Shown here one piece after another: positions 1 through 5,772 of a stretch of DNA of 7,713 bases; the first letter of the stretch is position 1; each line of letters opens with the position of its first letter. The DNA lies in the NCBI GenBank assembly GCA_023427825.1, contig JAEZAI010000236.1, forward strand, positions 1-7,713, read 5' to 3'. The DNA is from Actinomycetes bacterium. Its GTDB lineage: Bacteria; Actinomycetota; Acidimicrobiia; Acidimicrobiales; Microtrichaceae. The notes below the pieces were generated by a model. It made no database searches, was not told the DNA's origin, and saw nothing but the letters and a program-made list of their open reading frames with translations. A program made the position numbers and the translations under genes.

Positions 1-223
1 CGGGGTACGACGCCTCCAGGTCCGGGAAGGCCACGTTCACGATCGACAGGTCGAGCGCGGCCATGAAGGAGCCCAGCGCGGTCACCAGGAACACCGCCTG
101 CCGGCCGGCCTCGGGCATGGGCGGCGCTCCGGAGGGGACCGGGGTGCCCGGGGTGGCCGGGGTGCTCTGGGTGCTCGGGGCGCCGGGCGGGCTGATCGTG
201 GTGGGATCGGCGTCGTTCCTCAT
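1..223 (-). CDS. DHA2-type MFS transporter, N-terminal fragment (cut by window edge)
   Basis: Only the first 74 residues are in the window; the rest lies beyond the left edge. After a disordered Pro/Thr/Ser/Gly-rich N-terminus (residues 1-40) comes one hydrophobic segment (about 42-68) containing FMAALDLSIVNVAFPDL. This closely matches the first transmembrane helix of 14-TM drug:H+ antiporters of the EmrB/QacA (DHA2) family, whose signature is LDxTIVNVALP. The family exports drugs and other toxic compounds across the cytoplasmic membrane by proton antiport; the substrate here cannot be told. The ATG at 223 is supported by a perfect AGGAGG at 232-237 with 8 nt spacing. The gene lies 86 bp downstream of the HxlR-type regulator on the same strand and has its own copy of the TTCATAGAA motif at 260-268, so it is probably that regulator's target. 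Assignment to the family is firm; specificity is unknown. Confidence 0.85.
   Translation of the reverse strand, partial: MRNDADPTTISPPGAPSTQSTPATPGTPVPSGAPPMPEAGRQAVFLVTALGSFMAALDLSIVNVAFPDLEASYP
140..184 (-). repeat. Five in-frame 9-nt tandem repeats in the transporter N-terminus
   Basis: Five consecutive 9-base units (176-184, 167-175, 158-166, 149-157, 140-148 on the minus strand) encode GAP, STQ, STP, ATP and GTP. They vary around GSC ACC CCG. The units lie in the poorly conserved tail before the first membrane helix, so copy-number change would not disturb the frame. Confidence 0.7.
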
Positions 224-231
224 CGGGAGGG

Positions 232-237
232 CCTCCT
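232..237 (-). promoter_or_regulatory. Shine-Dalgarno AGGAGG for the MFS transporter
   Basis: A perfect AGGAGG lies 8 nt before the ATG at 223 and fixes the start of the transporter. This contrasts with the regulator gene next to it, which has no properly spaced ribosome site. Confidence 0.8.
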
Positions 238-259
238 GGGCGGTCCGTTGGTGGGTAGC

Positions 260-268
260 TTCATAGAA
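260..268 (-). promoter_or_regulatory. Candidate HxlR operator upstream of the MFS transporter
   Basis: TTCATAGAA (TTCTATGAA on the coding strand) lies 36 bp before the transporter start. The same 9-mer occurs at 832-840 in front of the HxlR gene, and I found no other copy in the window. An A/T-rich 9-mer is rare in DNA this GC-rich, so two copies placed before neighbouring genes are unlikely to be chance. The right half-site is weaker here than in the 828-840 copy. Confidence 0.55.
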
Positions 269-309
269 CTGACTGGTCGTGCGGCGGCCGGGGTGGCAGT
301 AGGGCGAGC

Positions 310-810
310 TCAGTCCCGGCCGGCGCGCGTCGGGTCCAGGCGGGTGCGGTCGAAGCCGTGCGGCGCGGCGCCGGGACCGACCTCGGCCTCGACGTCGTGG
401 ACGTCCAGGCGTTCGCCGCAGTGCGAGCACGTGGGCACGGCCTCGGTGATCTCGCCGCAGCGGCGGTGACGCACCTGCAGCGGCGGGCCGTCGGGGGCGG
501 CCCAGCGGTCGCCCCACTGCCGCATGGCGGTGACCACGTGCCAGAGGTCCCGACCCTTGTCGGTCAGCCGGTACTCGGACCGGGGCGGGTGGTCCTGGTA
601 GGGGACCCGGACGAGCACGCCGTTGTCGACCAGGTGGATGAGGCGCTGGTTGAGGACGTTGCGCGAGATGCCGAGCCGTTCCTGGAAGTCGTCGAAGCGG
701 GTGACGCCGAGGAACGCGTCGCGCACGATGAGCAGGCTCCACCACTCGCCCACGACCTCCAGGCACTGGGCCACGGAGCAGGCCATGTCCTCGAAGCTCG
801 TCCGGCGCAC
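310..810 (-). CDS. HxlR-family winged-helix transcriptional regulator
   Basis: The 166-residue protein is a DNA-binding regulator of the HxlR (DUF24, MarR-like) family. The core is typical: VRRTSFEDMACSVAQ at the N-terminus, then EVVGEWWSLLIVRDAFLGV (19-36), RFDDFQERLGISRNVLNQRL (38-57, recognition helix region) and the wing YQDHPPRSEYRLTDKG (71-86). Cys11 sits where quinone- or thiol-sensing members such as YodB carry their redox cysteine. The C-terminus has a probable zinc ribbon, His115/Cys118/Cys128/Cys131, as in many actinobacterial members. The GTG at 810 is preferred over the ATG at 786 because family members start just before RTSF and because a TANNNT box sits exactly 6 nt upstream, as expected for a leaderless mRNA. 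The gene lies between the flavoprotein and the MFS exporter. Likely role: autoregulated repressor of the exporter (inference from the shared motif). Confidence 0.92.
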   Translation of the reverse strand: MRRTSFEDMACSVAQCLEVVGEWWSLLIVRDAFLGVTRFDDFQERLGISRNVLNQRLIHLVDNGVLVRVPYQDHPPRSEYRLTDKGRDLWHVVTAMRQWGDRWAAPDGPPLQVRHRRCGEITEAVPTCSHCGERLDVHDVEAEVGPGAAPHGFDRTRLDPTRAGRD

Positions 811-816
811 GCCTCG

Positions 817-845
817 ACCGTACTGAGTTCTTTCATAGAATGCAA
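817..845 (-). promoter_or_regulatory. Putative leaderless promoter of the HxlR gene
   Basis: On the minus strand TTGCAT (845-840) is followed after 17 nt by TACGGT (822-817), then exactly 6 nt, then the GTG at 810. This is the spacing of an actinobacterial promoter whose transcript begins at the start codon. GAGG at 812-815 is too close to the GTG to serve as a ribosome site. The -35 box is a weak match (3 of 6 to TTGACA). Confidence 0.5.
828..840. promoter_or_regulatory. Candidate HxlR autoregulatory operator (TTCT-N5-AGAA)
   Basis: TTCTTTCATAGAA is an inverted repeat with half-sites TTCT and AGAA separated by 5 nt. It lies between the proposed -35 and -10 boxes of the HxlR gene, where a bound repressor would block RNA polymerase. 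It contains the 9-mer shared with the transporter upstream region. Confidence 0.55.
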
Positions 846-905
846 CCGGTGGACGGATGGACGGGAACGGAGCGGGAAGGGGATCGACCGGCCGGAGCCG
901 GGAGC

Positions 906-2660
906 TCAGCCGACGGTGTCGGCAGCGACGCGACCGACGCGCACGTTCGGAGCGGGCTCCGGGGAGTACGCAGGACGGCCGTTGGGGCGCAGGCCCTGGT
1001 CCGCGAAGTACTGGTGCAGGAGCTGGATCGCGATCGAGCCCTCGCCGACCGCGGAGGCGACCCGCTTCACGGCGCCGTGGCGCACGTCGCCGGCGGCGAA
1101 CACGCCCGGCATGCTCGTCTCCAGGAGCAGCGGCGGCCGCTCGAGGTGCCACGCAGCCGGGGAGACGTCCGCGCCCGTGACGATGAAGCCCTGCTCGTCG
1201 CGCTCGATGGCCGGTGGCAGCCAGGCGGTGTTCGGGCGGGCGCCGATGAGCAGGAACAGGCCCTGTGCATCCTCGGTGGTCTCGGCCCCCGTCGCCCGGT
1301 CGCGGAGGACGACGTGCTCCAGGCGACCCTCGCCGCCACCGCCCACGACCTCGGTGCCGAGGCGCACCTCGATGTTGTCGGTGGCCTCCACCTGGCGGAC
1401 GAGGTACTCCGACATGCCGGCCCGGAGCGAGTCGGCGCGCACCACGAGCGTCACGCGCTTGGCGTAGCGGGCGAGGTGCAGCGCCGCCTGCCCGGCGGAG
1501 TTGGCGCCGCCCACGATGAACACGTCGGCGCCGGTCATGGCGGTGGCCTCCGACGTGGAGCCGCCGTAGTAGACGCCGGCGCCGGTCAGCTCCTCGAGCT
1601 CGGGGACGCCGATGCGGCGGTAGCTCGCCCCCATGGCGAGCAGCACGGCTCGGGCCCGGATGGTGCCGCCCTCGGACATCGACAGCACCACGTGGTCGTC
1701 CCGGCGCTCGATGCCCGTCACCCGCTGCATGAACGCGAAGTCGGCGCCGAACACCCACGCCTGGTTGTAGGCGCCCTGGGCAAGGCGGCGGCCGCTGATG
1801 CCGCGAGGGAAGCCCAGGTAGTTGCGGATGAGCGAGCTCGACGTGGCCTGTCCGCCCACGCCGCCCTCGTCGACGACGAGCGTGCCGAACCCCTCGGACG
1901 CGCCGTACACCGCGGCGGACAGCCCCGCCGGTCCGGCGCCCACGATCACGACGTCGAGCTCGACCTCCTCCAGGTTCGCCGGCGTGGGAGATCCCGCCGC
2001 CTCGGCGATCTCCAGGTTGGTGGGGTTCTCCAGCACCTGTCCGTTGGGGAACACGATCAGCGGCAACTGCGAGACGCCGCCCGCCTGCTCGACGAGGGCC
2101 CGGCCCTCGGCCGAGTCGGCCAGGCAGAAGTGGTGCGCGATCGCGCACTGCTGGAGGACCTCGCGCAGCTCGTGCGCCCGGCCAGACCACGTCTCGCCGA
2201 CGATGTGCACGGTGAAGGGGGCGGCGCGCTGCGACTCCGCCCAGTCGAGCAGCAGCCCCGACATGGTGGTGTGGAACAGCTCGTCGGGCGACTCCGCCGG
2301 TCGCAGCACGTAGTGGTCGAACCGGCCGTGCGAGATGCCCTCGAAGATCGCCTCGCCCGACGCCCGCTCGCCCCAGTCGCCGTAGTTGATCAGCAGGCCG
2401 CGCATGGAGCGTGGGTGCAGGCGACGGACGTCGGTGAGGAACTGGCTGCCGGTCATGCCCGAGAGCCACTGCGCCGCCAGCACGAGCGCGACCTCGTGGT
2501 CGACCGCCGCGAACTGCTCGAGACGCTCGATCGCATCGAACGGCGACTCGAGGCACACGACGGTGTAGTGGCGGCCGTAGCGGTCGTGGAGCTCGCGCTC
2601 CACGTCACCCAGGCCGGTGGGGTCGTCGTCGACGGCGAGGAGGACCGGCGGAGCGTCCAT
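906..2660 (-). CDS. Fused pseudo-receiver / thioredoxin-fold / thioredoxin-reductase-like flavoprotein
   Basis: The 584-residue protein has three parts. Residues 1-140 are a response-regulator receiver (VDDDP at 10-14) in which the phospho-acceptor Asp is Ala63 (ALVLAAQWLSGM), the Thr/Ser switch is Ile91 and the Lys is Arg120, so normal phosphorylation looks impossible. Residues 148-225 resemble the glutaredoxin/thioredoxin-like domain of this family (VSQLPLIVFPNGQVLENPTN) without a CxxC. Residues 234-565 are a FAD/NAD(P)H oxidoreductase of the thioredoxin-reductase type: FAD GAGPAG (241-246), NAD(P)H GGANSAG (384-390) and GVFAAGDVRHG (519-529). Where TrxB has CATC, this protein has GGST (366-369), so it is not a classical thioredoxin reductase. 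Database entries of this layout are called fused response regulator/thioredoxin-disulfide reductase. It probably transfers electrons from NAD(P)H to an unknown partner. The gene stands alone, with gaps of 95 and 108 bp. Confidence 0.93.
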   Translation of the reverse strand: MDAPPVLLAVDDDPTGLGDVERELHDRYGRHYTVVCLESPFDAIERLEQFAAVDHEVALVLAAQWLSGMTGSQFLTDVRRLHPRSMRGLLINYGDWGERASGEAIFEGISHGRFDHYVLRPAESPDELFHTTMSGLLLDWAESQRAAPFTVHIVGETWSGRAHELREVLQQCAIAHHFCLADSAEGRALVEQAGGVSQLPLIVFPNGQVLENPTNLEIAEAAGSPTPANLEEVELDVVIVGAGPAGLSAAVYGASEGFGTLVVDEGGVGGQATSSSLIRNYLGFPRGISGRRLAQGAYNQAWVFGADFAFMQRVTGIERRDDHVVLSMSEGGTIRARAVLLAMGASYRRIGVPELEELTGAGVYYGGSTSEATAMTGADVFIVGGANSAGQAALHLARYAKRVTLVVRADSLRAGMSEYLVRQVEATDNIEVRLGTEVVGGGGEGRLEHVVLRDRATGAETTEDAQGLFLLIGARPNTAWLPPAIERDEQGFIVTGADVSPAAWHLERPPLLLETSMPGVFAAGDVRHGAVKRVASAVGEGSIAIQLLHQYFADQGLRPNGRPAYSPEPAPNVRVGRVAADTVG

Positions 2661-2666
2661 CCGGGC

Positions 2667-2672
2667 ACTCTA
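2667..2672 (-). promoter_or_regulatory. Putative -10 box of a leaderless flavoprotein transcript
   Basis: TAGAGT (TANNNT) ends exactly 6 nt before the ATG at 2660, and no Shine-Dalgarno sequence is at a usable distance. This matches a leaderless start with transcription beginning at the A of ATG. The -35 region is poor (a weak GGAC match around 2690-2696), so the call rests on the -10 box and its spacing. Confidence 0.4.
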
Positions 2673-2768
2673 CGTTCCCTCCCCGGTCAGGCGTCCGGAG
2701 TTCTTCCCCCGCCGCCGGGCCGGTCGCGCGCTCGGCGCGTGCCGGTCGGGCCCGTGCGACGTTGCCGG

Positions 2769-3593
2769 TCAGTCCAGTCCGAGGCGCCGGGAGTCGTCCC
2801 GGAACCGGGTGACCCAGTCCGCCGAGATGCCGTCCGCCTGGCGCTTCATCGGGCCGAGCGCGCCGTCCGGCTCGGGCGGGTCGATGCCCAGGCAGTCCAG
2901 CACCCGGCCCACGGTGGCGGCCCGGGCGCCGACGAACTCCTCGTAGACCACGCGGATCGGCTCCCGTCCGGTGGCGTGGAACCACTCCTCCCAGCGGGCG
3001 TCCCAACGGTGGAGGTCGTCGACGAGGAACCGCAGCGCGCGGTGGTCGTACTCCACGTCGCGCCGGCCGTCGGAGGCCTCGGCGGCGGTCCGCCACTGCT
3101 GGGTCTGGATCGCCTTCCAGAGCGAGACCGCCTGCGCGACCTTGTCCCGGCGCTGGACGAACACGATCTTCAGGTTCGGGAAGACCTCGTCGAGCGCCTC
3201 CGTGGACGTGAGGTCGTTCAGGCCCGGGAGCTCGGCGATGCGGGCGCGGAAGTCGTCGAAGTAGTTCCACATCATCTTGGCGCCGAAGACGCCGTTCGGC
3301 GTGGTGCCGCGGTGCACCACGTAGTCGAACCAGCCGGCGAAGTCGCCGGGTCGCTCCGGGCGGCCGGGGTCGAGAGGAGCGAGACGGGCCGCGATGTCCG
3401 CGGCCTCGGGCTGGAGGAAGTACTCCCGAGGCTGGCGGGGAAGCCCGGTCGCACGCAGCGACTCGAAGAACTCGTCGGGCACCCCGGCCACGTCGGTCCC
3501 CTTGAGCAGCTCGCACAGCAGCGTGCTGCCGCTGCGCTGCGTGGCGCACACCAGGTAGGCGGTGCCCTCCACCCTCGGATGCTGTCCCGTCAC
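2769..3593 (-). CDS. Stf0-type PAPS-dependent sulfotransferase
   Basis: The protein has 274 residues, close to the usual length of Stf0 (trehalose 2-sulfotransferase of mycobacteria). The PAPS 5'-phosphosulfate loop is QRSGSTLL (19-26). PDEFFE (39-44) carries Glu41 at the place of the catalytic base of Stf0. The 3'-phosphate site is IVFVQRRDKVAQAVSLWKA (143-161) with Arg148/149 and Ser157. FGAKMMWNYFDDF (103-115) and QTQQW (163-167) are also typical. Enzymes of this family move sulfate from PAPS to a hydroxyl of a sugar or glycolipid in the cytosol. The acceptor here is unknown; trehalose is possible but not shown. GTG start at 3593, supported by AGGAGG (3599-3604) with 5 nt spacing. The gene is divergent from a sulfatase only 52 bp away, which hints at a shared sulfated substrate. 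Confidence 0.93.
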   Translation of the reverse strand: MTGQHPRVEGTAYLVCATQRSGSTLLCELLKGTDVAGVPDEFFESLRATGLPRQPREYFLQPEAADIAARLAPLDPGRPERPGDFAGWFDYVVHRGTTPNGVFGAKMMWNYFDDFRARIAELPGLNDLTSTEALDEVFPNLKIVFVQRRDKVAQAVSLWKAIQTQQWRTAAEASDGRRDVEYDHRALRFLVDDLHRWDARWEEWFHATGREPIRVVYEEFVGARAATVGRVLDCLGIDPPEPDGALGPMKRQADGISADWVTRFRDDSRRLGLD

Positions 3594-3645
3594 GTCACCC
3601 TCCTCGACCGGTGGCGCCGGGACCCGGGCGTACGCTGGTCCGGGA
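3594..3645. promoter_or_regulatory. Divergent intergenic region between sulfotransferase and sulfatase
   Basis: These 52 bp must hold or overlap the promoters of both genes. AGGAGG at 3599-3604 serves the sulfotransferase. On the plus strand TACGCT (3631-3636) is a possible -10 box 9 nt before the sulfatase ATG, which has no Shine-Dalgarno sequence. A perfect 11-bp palindrome CCGGGACCCGG (3617-3627) lies between them and could bind a shared regulator, although GC-rich palindromes are common here. Confidence 0.4.
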
Positions 3646-4953
3646 ATGACGCCGCCGAACGTCCTCTACCTGCACTCGCACGACACTGGCCGTCACGTCC
3701 AGCCCTACGGGCACCAGGTGCCCACGCCGAACATCCAGCACCTCGCCGACCAGGGCGTGCTGTTCCGCCAGGCGTTCTGCACGGCGCCCGTCTGCTCCGG
3801 CTCGCGGGCCGCGCTGCTCACCGGACAGACGACGCACTCCACCGGCATGCTCGGCCTGGCCCACCGCGGCTACCGGCTCGCCCATCCCGAGCGCCACGTG
3901 GTCCACGTGCTCCGCGACCACGGCTACTGGACCGGCATGATCGGCGAGCAGCACGTCTCGGCGGACCCGGCCGACGTCGGCTACGACCACGTCGAGGAGG
4001 TCGACAGCACGAAGGTCCGGGACGTCGCACCCGCCGCCTCGCGACTGATCGCCGAGCTCGCGGGCTCGGAGACGCCGTTCTTCCTGTCGGTGGGGTTCTT
4101 CGAGACCCACCGCGAGTTCTTCGAGCCGTCCTCCATCCGTGACGCCCTCTACTCCCGTCCACCCGACAACATCGTCGACACCCCCGAGACCCGCCGCGAC
4201 ATGGCGGCGTTCAAGGCGAGCGCCCGATCGTTGGATCAGGGCGTGGGGGCGGTGCTGGAAGCGCTCGAGGAGCACCACCTCGCCGACCGCACGCTGGTGA
4301 TCCTGACCACCGACCACGGCCTCGCCTACCCCGGCGCCAAGGCGACCATGTACGACCGCGGCATCGGGGTCATGCTCATGCTGCGCGGCCCGGGCGGCTT
4401 CGTGGGCGGGCACGTGCGGGACGAGCTGGTCTCGCACCTGGACGTCTACCCGACGATCTGCGACGTGGCGGCCATCGAGCGACCGTCCTGGCTGGAGGGA
4501 TCGTCGCTCGTGCCACTGGTGACCGGGCAGGTGGACAAGGTTCGCGACGAGGTGTTCGCCGAGGTCACCTTCCACGCCGCCTACGAGCCGCAGCGGGCCG
4601 TGCGCACGGACCGCTACAAGTACATGCGGCGCTTCGACGACGACCACCGGGGCCGCGTGCTGGCCAACCTGGACGACGGACCCACCAAGGACGTGGTGCT
4701 GGCAGCGGGCCTGGCCGAGCTCGACCCGCCCGTGGAGGCGCTCTACGACCTGTGGCTCGATCCCTCGGAGGGCACGAACCGGATCGACGACCCGCGCCTG
4801 GCCGACGTGGTCGCGGACCTGCGCGGTCGACTGCGGGACTGGATGGAGCGCACCGAGGACCCGCTGCTGCGCGGGCCGGTCGCACCGGCGCCCGGCACGG
4901 AGACGAACACCGTCGACCAGGTCTCGCCGAACGAGCCGACGACCCTCCACTGA
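3646..4953 (+). CDS. Sulfatase family hydrolase (N-sulfoglucosamine-sulfohydrolase-like)
   Basis: The protein has 435 residues with the alkaline-phosphatase-superfamily sulfatase fold. NVLYLHSHDTGRHVQPYG (5-22) holds the first metal ligand (Asp13). APVCSGSRAALLTGQ (47-61) is the active-site signature with Cys50, the residue normally oxidised to formylglycine. ILTTDHGLAYPGAK (219-232) holds Asp223/His224 and Lys232. RTDRYKYMRRF (320-330) and ALYDLWLDPSEGTN (365-378) are the usual C-terminal motifs. The signature reads C-S-G-S-R rather than C-x-P/A-x-R. The HDTGRxxxPYG opening resembles heparan-N-sulfatase-like members, suggesting a sugar sulfate or sulfamate substrate, but specificity is inferred. 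No signal peptide is visible, so it is probably cytosolic. The ATG at 3646 starts right before the conserved first strand; an upstream in-frame ATG at 3562 would overlap the sulfotransferase gene. It is divergent from a Stf0 sulfotransferase. Confidence 0.93.
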   Translation: MTPPNVLYLHSHDTGRHVQPYGHQVPTPNIQHLADQGVLFRQAFCTAPVCSGSRAALLTGQTTHSTGMLGLAHRGYRLAHPERHVVHVLRDHGYWTGMIGEQHVSADPADVGYDHVEEVDSTKVRDVAPAASRLIAELAGSETPFFLSVGFFETHREFFEPSSIRDALYSRPPDNIVDTPETRRDMAAFKASARSLDQGVGAVLEALEEHHLADRTLVILTTDHGLAYPGAKATMYDRGIGVMLMLRGPGGFVGGHVRDELVSHLDVYPTICDVAAIERPSWLEGSSLVPLVTGQVDKVRDEVFAEVTFHAAYEPQRAVRTDRYKYMRRFDDDHRGRVLANLDDGPTKDVVLAAGLAELDPPVEALYDLWLDPSEGTNRIDDPRLADVVADLRGRLRDWMERTEDPLLRGPVAPAPGTETNTVDQVSPNEPTTLH

Positions 4954-4960
4954 CGGCGTT

Positions 4961-4985
4961 GCGGCGCATGCTGTCGCCATGCCGC
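4961..4985 (+). terminator. Weak stem-loop after the sulfatase gene
   Basis: GCGGCGCATG (4961-4970) can pair with CATGCCGC (4978-4985) around a 7-nt loop, with two bases bulged in the left arm. It starts 8 nt after the sulfatase stop codon. There is no T-run behind it, so it is at best an atypical terminator. Confidence 0.22.
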
Positions 4986-5048
4986 ATTCTCGCCCCCATG
5001 CCGATCGGGAAGGTCAACGTCGTGTGAACAACGGCGTCGGACCGCGTC

Positions 5049-5061
5049 GGTGCGTCGCACC
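5049..5061. promoter_or_regulatory. 13-bp palindrome upstream of the phosphoribosyltransferase gene
   Basis: GGTGCGTCGCACC is a perfect inverted repeat with 6-bp arms and a single central base, ending 30 bp before the ATG at 5092. Its shape fits a dimeric-regulator site better than an RNA hairpin. No recognisable -10 or -35 boxes accompany it. Confidence 0.25.
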
Positions 5062-5091
5062 TGCCGGCCGGCGCCGGGGTAGGTGTTCGCC

Positions 5092-5772
5092 ATGGGTCGG
5101 TGGAGGACGTCGACGGTCCACTTCCGGGATCGGGCGGACGCTGGCCGGCGCCTGGCCGAGGTGCTCGTGCAGACCCCGCTGGAGCGACCGATCGTGCTCG
5201 CGCTGCCGCGGGGTGGCGTGCCCGTCGGGGCGGAGGTCGCCGACGCGCTGGGGGCGCCGCTCGACGTGCTCGTCGTCCGCAAGATCGGGGCTCGCGGCCA
5301 ACCCGAGCTCGCGGTCGGTGCCGTCGCGGAGGGCGGCGAGGGCGTGCTCGACGCGTCGTCGGTGGCCGGCACGCCGCCCGCCGAGCTCGACGCCGCCATC
5401 GACCGCCAGCGCGACGAGGTGGTCCGCCGCGTGCAGCGCTACCGGGGCGGCCGGCCCATGGTCGACGTGCACGACGCGGACGTGGTGGTGGTCGACGACG
5501 GGCTGGCGACCGGCCTGACCGCGGAGGCGGCGGTCCGGATGCTCGCCGATGCGGGGGCCCGTCGCGTGGTGTTCGCAGCACCGGTGTGCGCCCGGGCGTC
5601 GGTCCCACGGCTCCGTCGTCGGTGCGAGGTCGCGTGCGTGGCCGAACCGTCGCCGTTCGGGGCGGTCGGCGCCTTCTACGACGACTTCACCCAGGTCCCC
5701 GACGAGGAGGTGGTCCGCATCCTCGGTGACCGCGGCGGGTCGTCGCCGGCCGATCAGGACCCGAGCGTGTAA
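5092..5772 (+). CDS. Phosphoribosyltransferase-domain protein
   Basis: The 226-residue protein has a type I phosphoribosyltransferase fold. HFRDRADAGRRLAEVL (10-25) is the family N-terminus, and VLALPRGGVPVGAEVADALGAPLDVLVVRKIG (35-66) holds the pyrophosphate loop. VVVVDDGLATGLT (131-143) is the PRPP-binding motif, and FYDDFTQVPDEEVVRIL (195-211) is the usual C-terminal end. Such proteins bind PRPP and a base or related acceptor; the true substrate of this uncharacterised actinobacterial branch is not known. From memory, a related domain occurs in Rv0571c of the mycobacterial dormancy regulon. The ATG at 5092 is chosen over GTG at 5083 because AGGTG (5081-5085) lies 6 nt before it and the protein then begins MGRWRTSTVHFRDR. 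The 3' end overlaps the convergent phosphoesterase gene by 19 bp. Confidence 0.9.
   Translation: MGRWRTSTVHFRDRADAGRRLAEVLVQTPLERPIVLALPRGGVPVGAEVADALGAPLDVLVVRKIGARGQPELAVGAVAEGGEGVLDASSVAGTPPAELDAAIDRQRDEVVRRVQRYRGGRPMVDVHDADVVVVDDGLATGLTAEAAVRMLADAGARRVVFAAPVCARASVPRLRRRCEVACVAEPSPFGAVGAFYDDFTQVPDEEVVRILGDRGGSSPADQDPSV

Noticed and set aside
888..901. Small hairpin after the flavoprotein stop
   Set aside because: CCGGC-TCCG-GCCGG forms just 5 nt after the stop codon but has only a 5-bp stem and no U-run. Such stems occur everywhere in this GC-rich DNA.
811..2556. Apparent 5' extension of the HxlR gene to a 748-codon frame
   Set aside because: Upstream of 810 the frame overlaps the flavoprotein gene and translates to Arg/Gly/Pro-rich nonsense. 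The HxlR homology begins at the GTG at 810, where a promoter also fits.
2716..2754. Inverted repeat CGGGCC/GGCCCG between sulfotransferase and flavoprotein genes
   Set aside because: The 6-bp arms are 27 bases apart with only a short inner GCGC pairing and no T-run, so it is not convincing as a terminator. The rest of 2661-2768 holds nothing but the flavoprotein promoter region.
2605..3549. Minus-strand 314-codon frame
   Set aside because: It is a shifted reading of the sulfotransferase gene, Arg/Pro-rich and without domain motifs; the true frame shows complete PAPS-binding motifs.
840..4142. Plus-strand open frame of 1100 codons
   Set aside because: It runs antisense through the flavoprotein and the sulfotransferase and then into the sulfatase in a different frame. 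Its translation is low-complexity Arg/Ala/Gly/Val without motifs. Long stop-free antisense frames are expected in DNA this GC-rich.
3595..4980. Minus-strand 461-codon frame opposite the sulfatase
   Set aside because: It is antisense to a gene with full catalytic motifs. Its Val/Gly/Arg/His-rich translation is a typical antisense shadow.
4999..5028. Nine-codon ORF MPIGKVNVV in the gap before the phosphoribosyltransferase
   Set aside because: It is very short, has no ribosome site, and is not coupled to the next gene, which starts more than 60 bp later.
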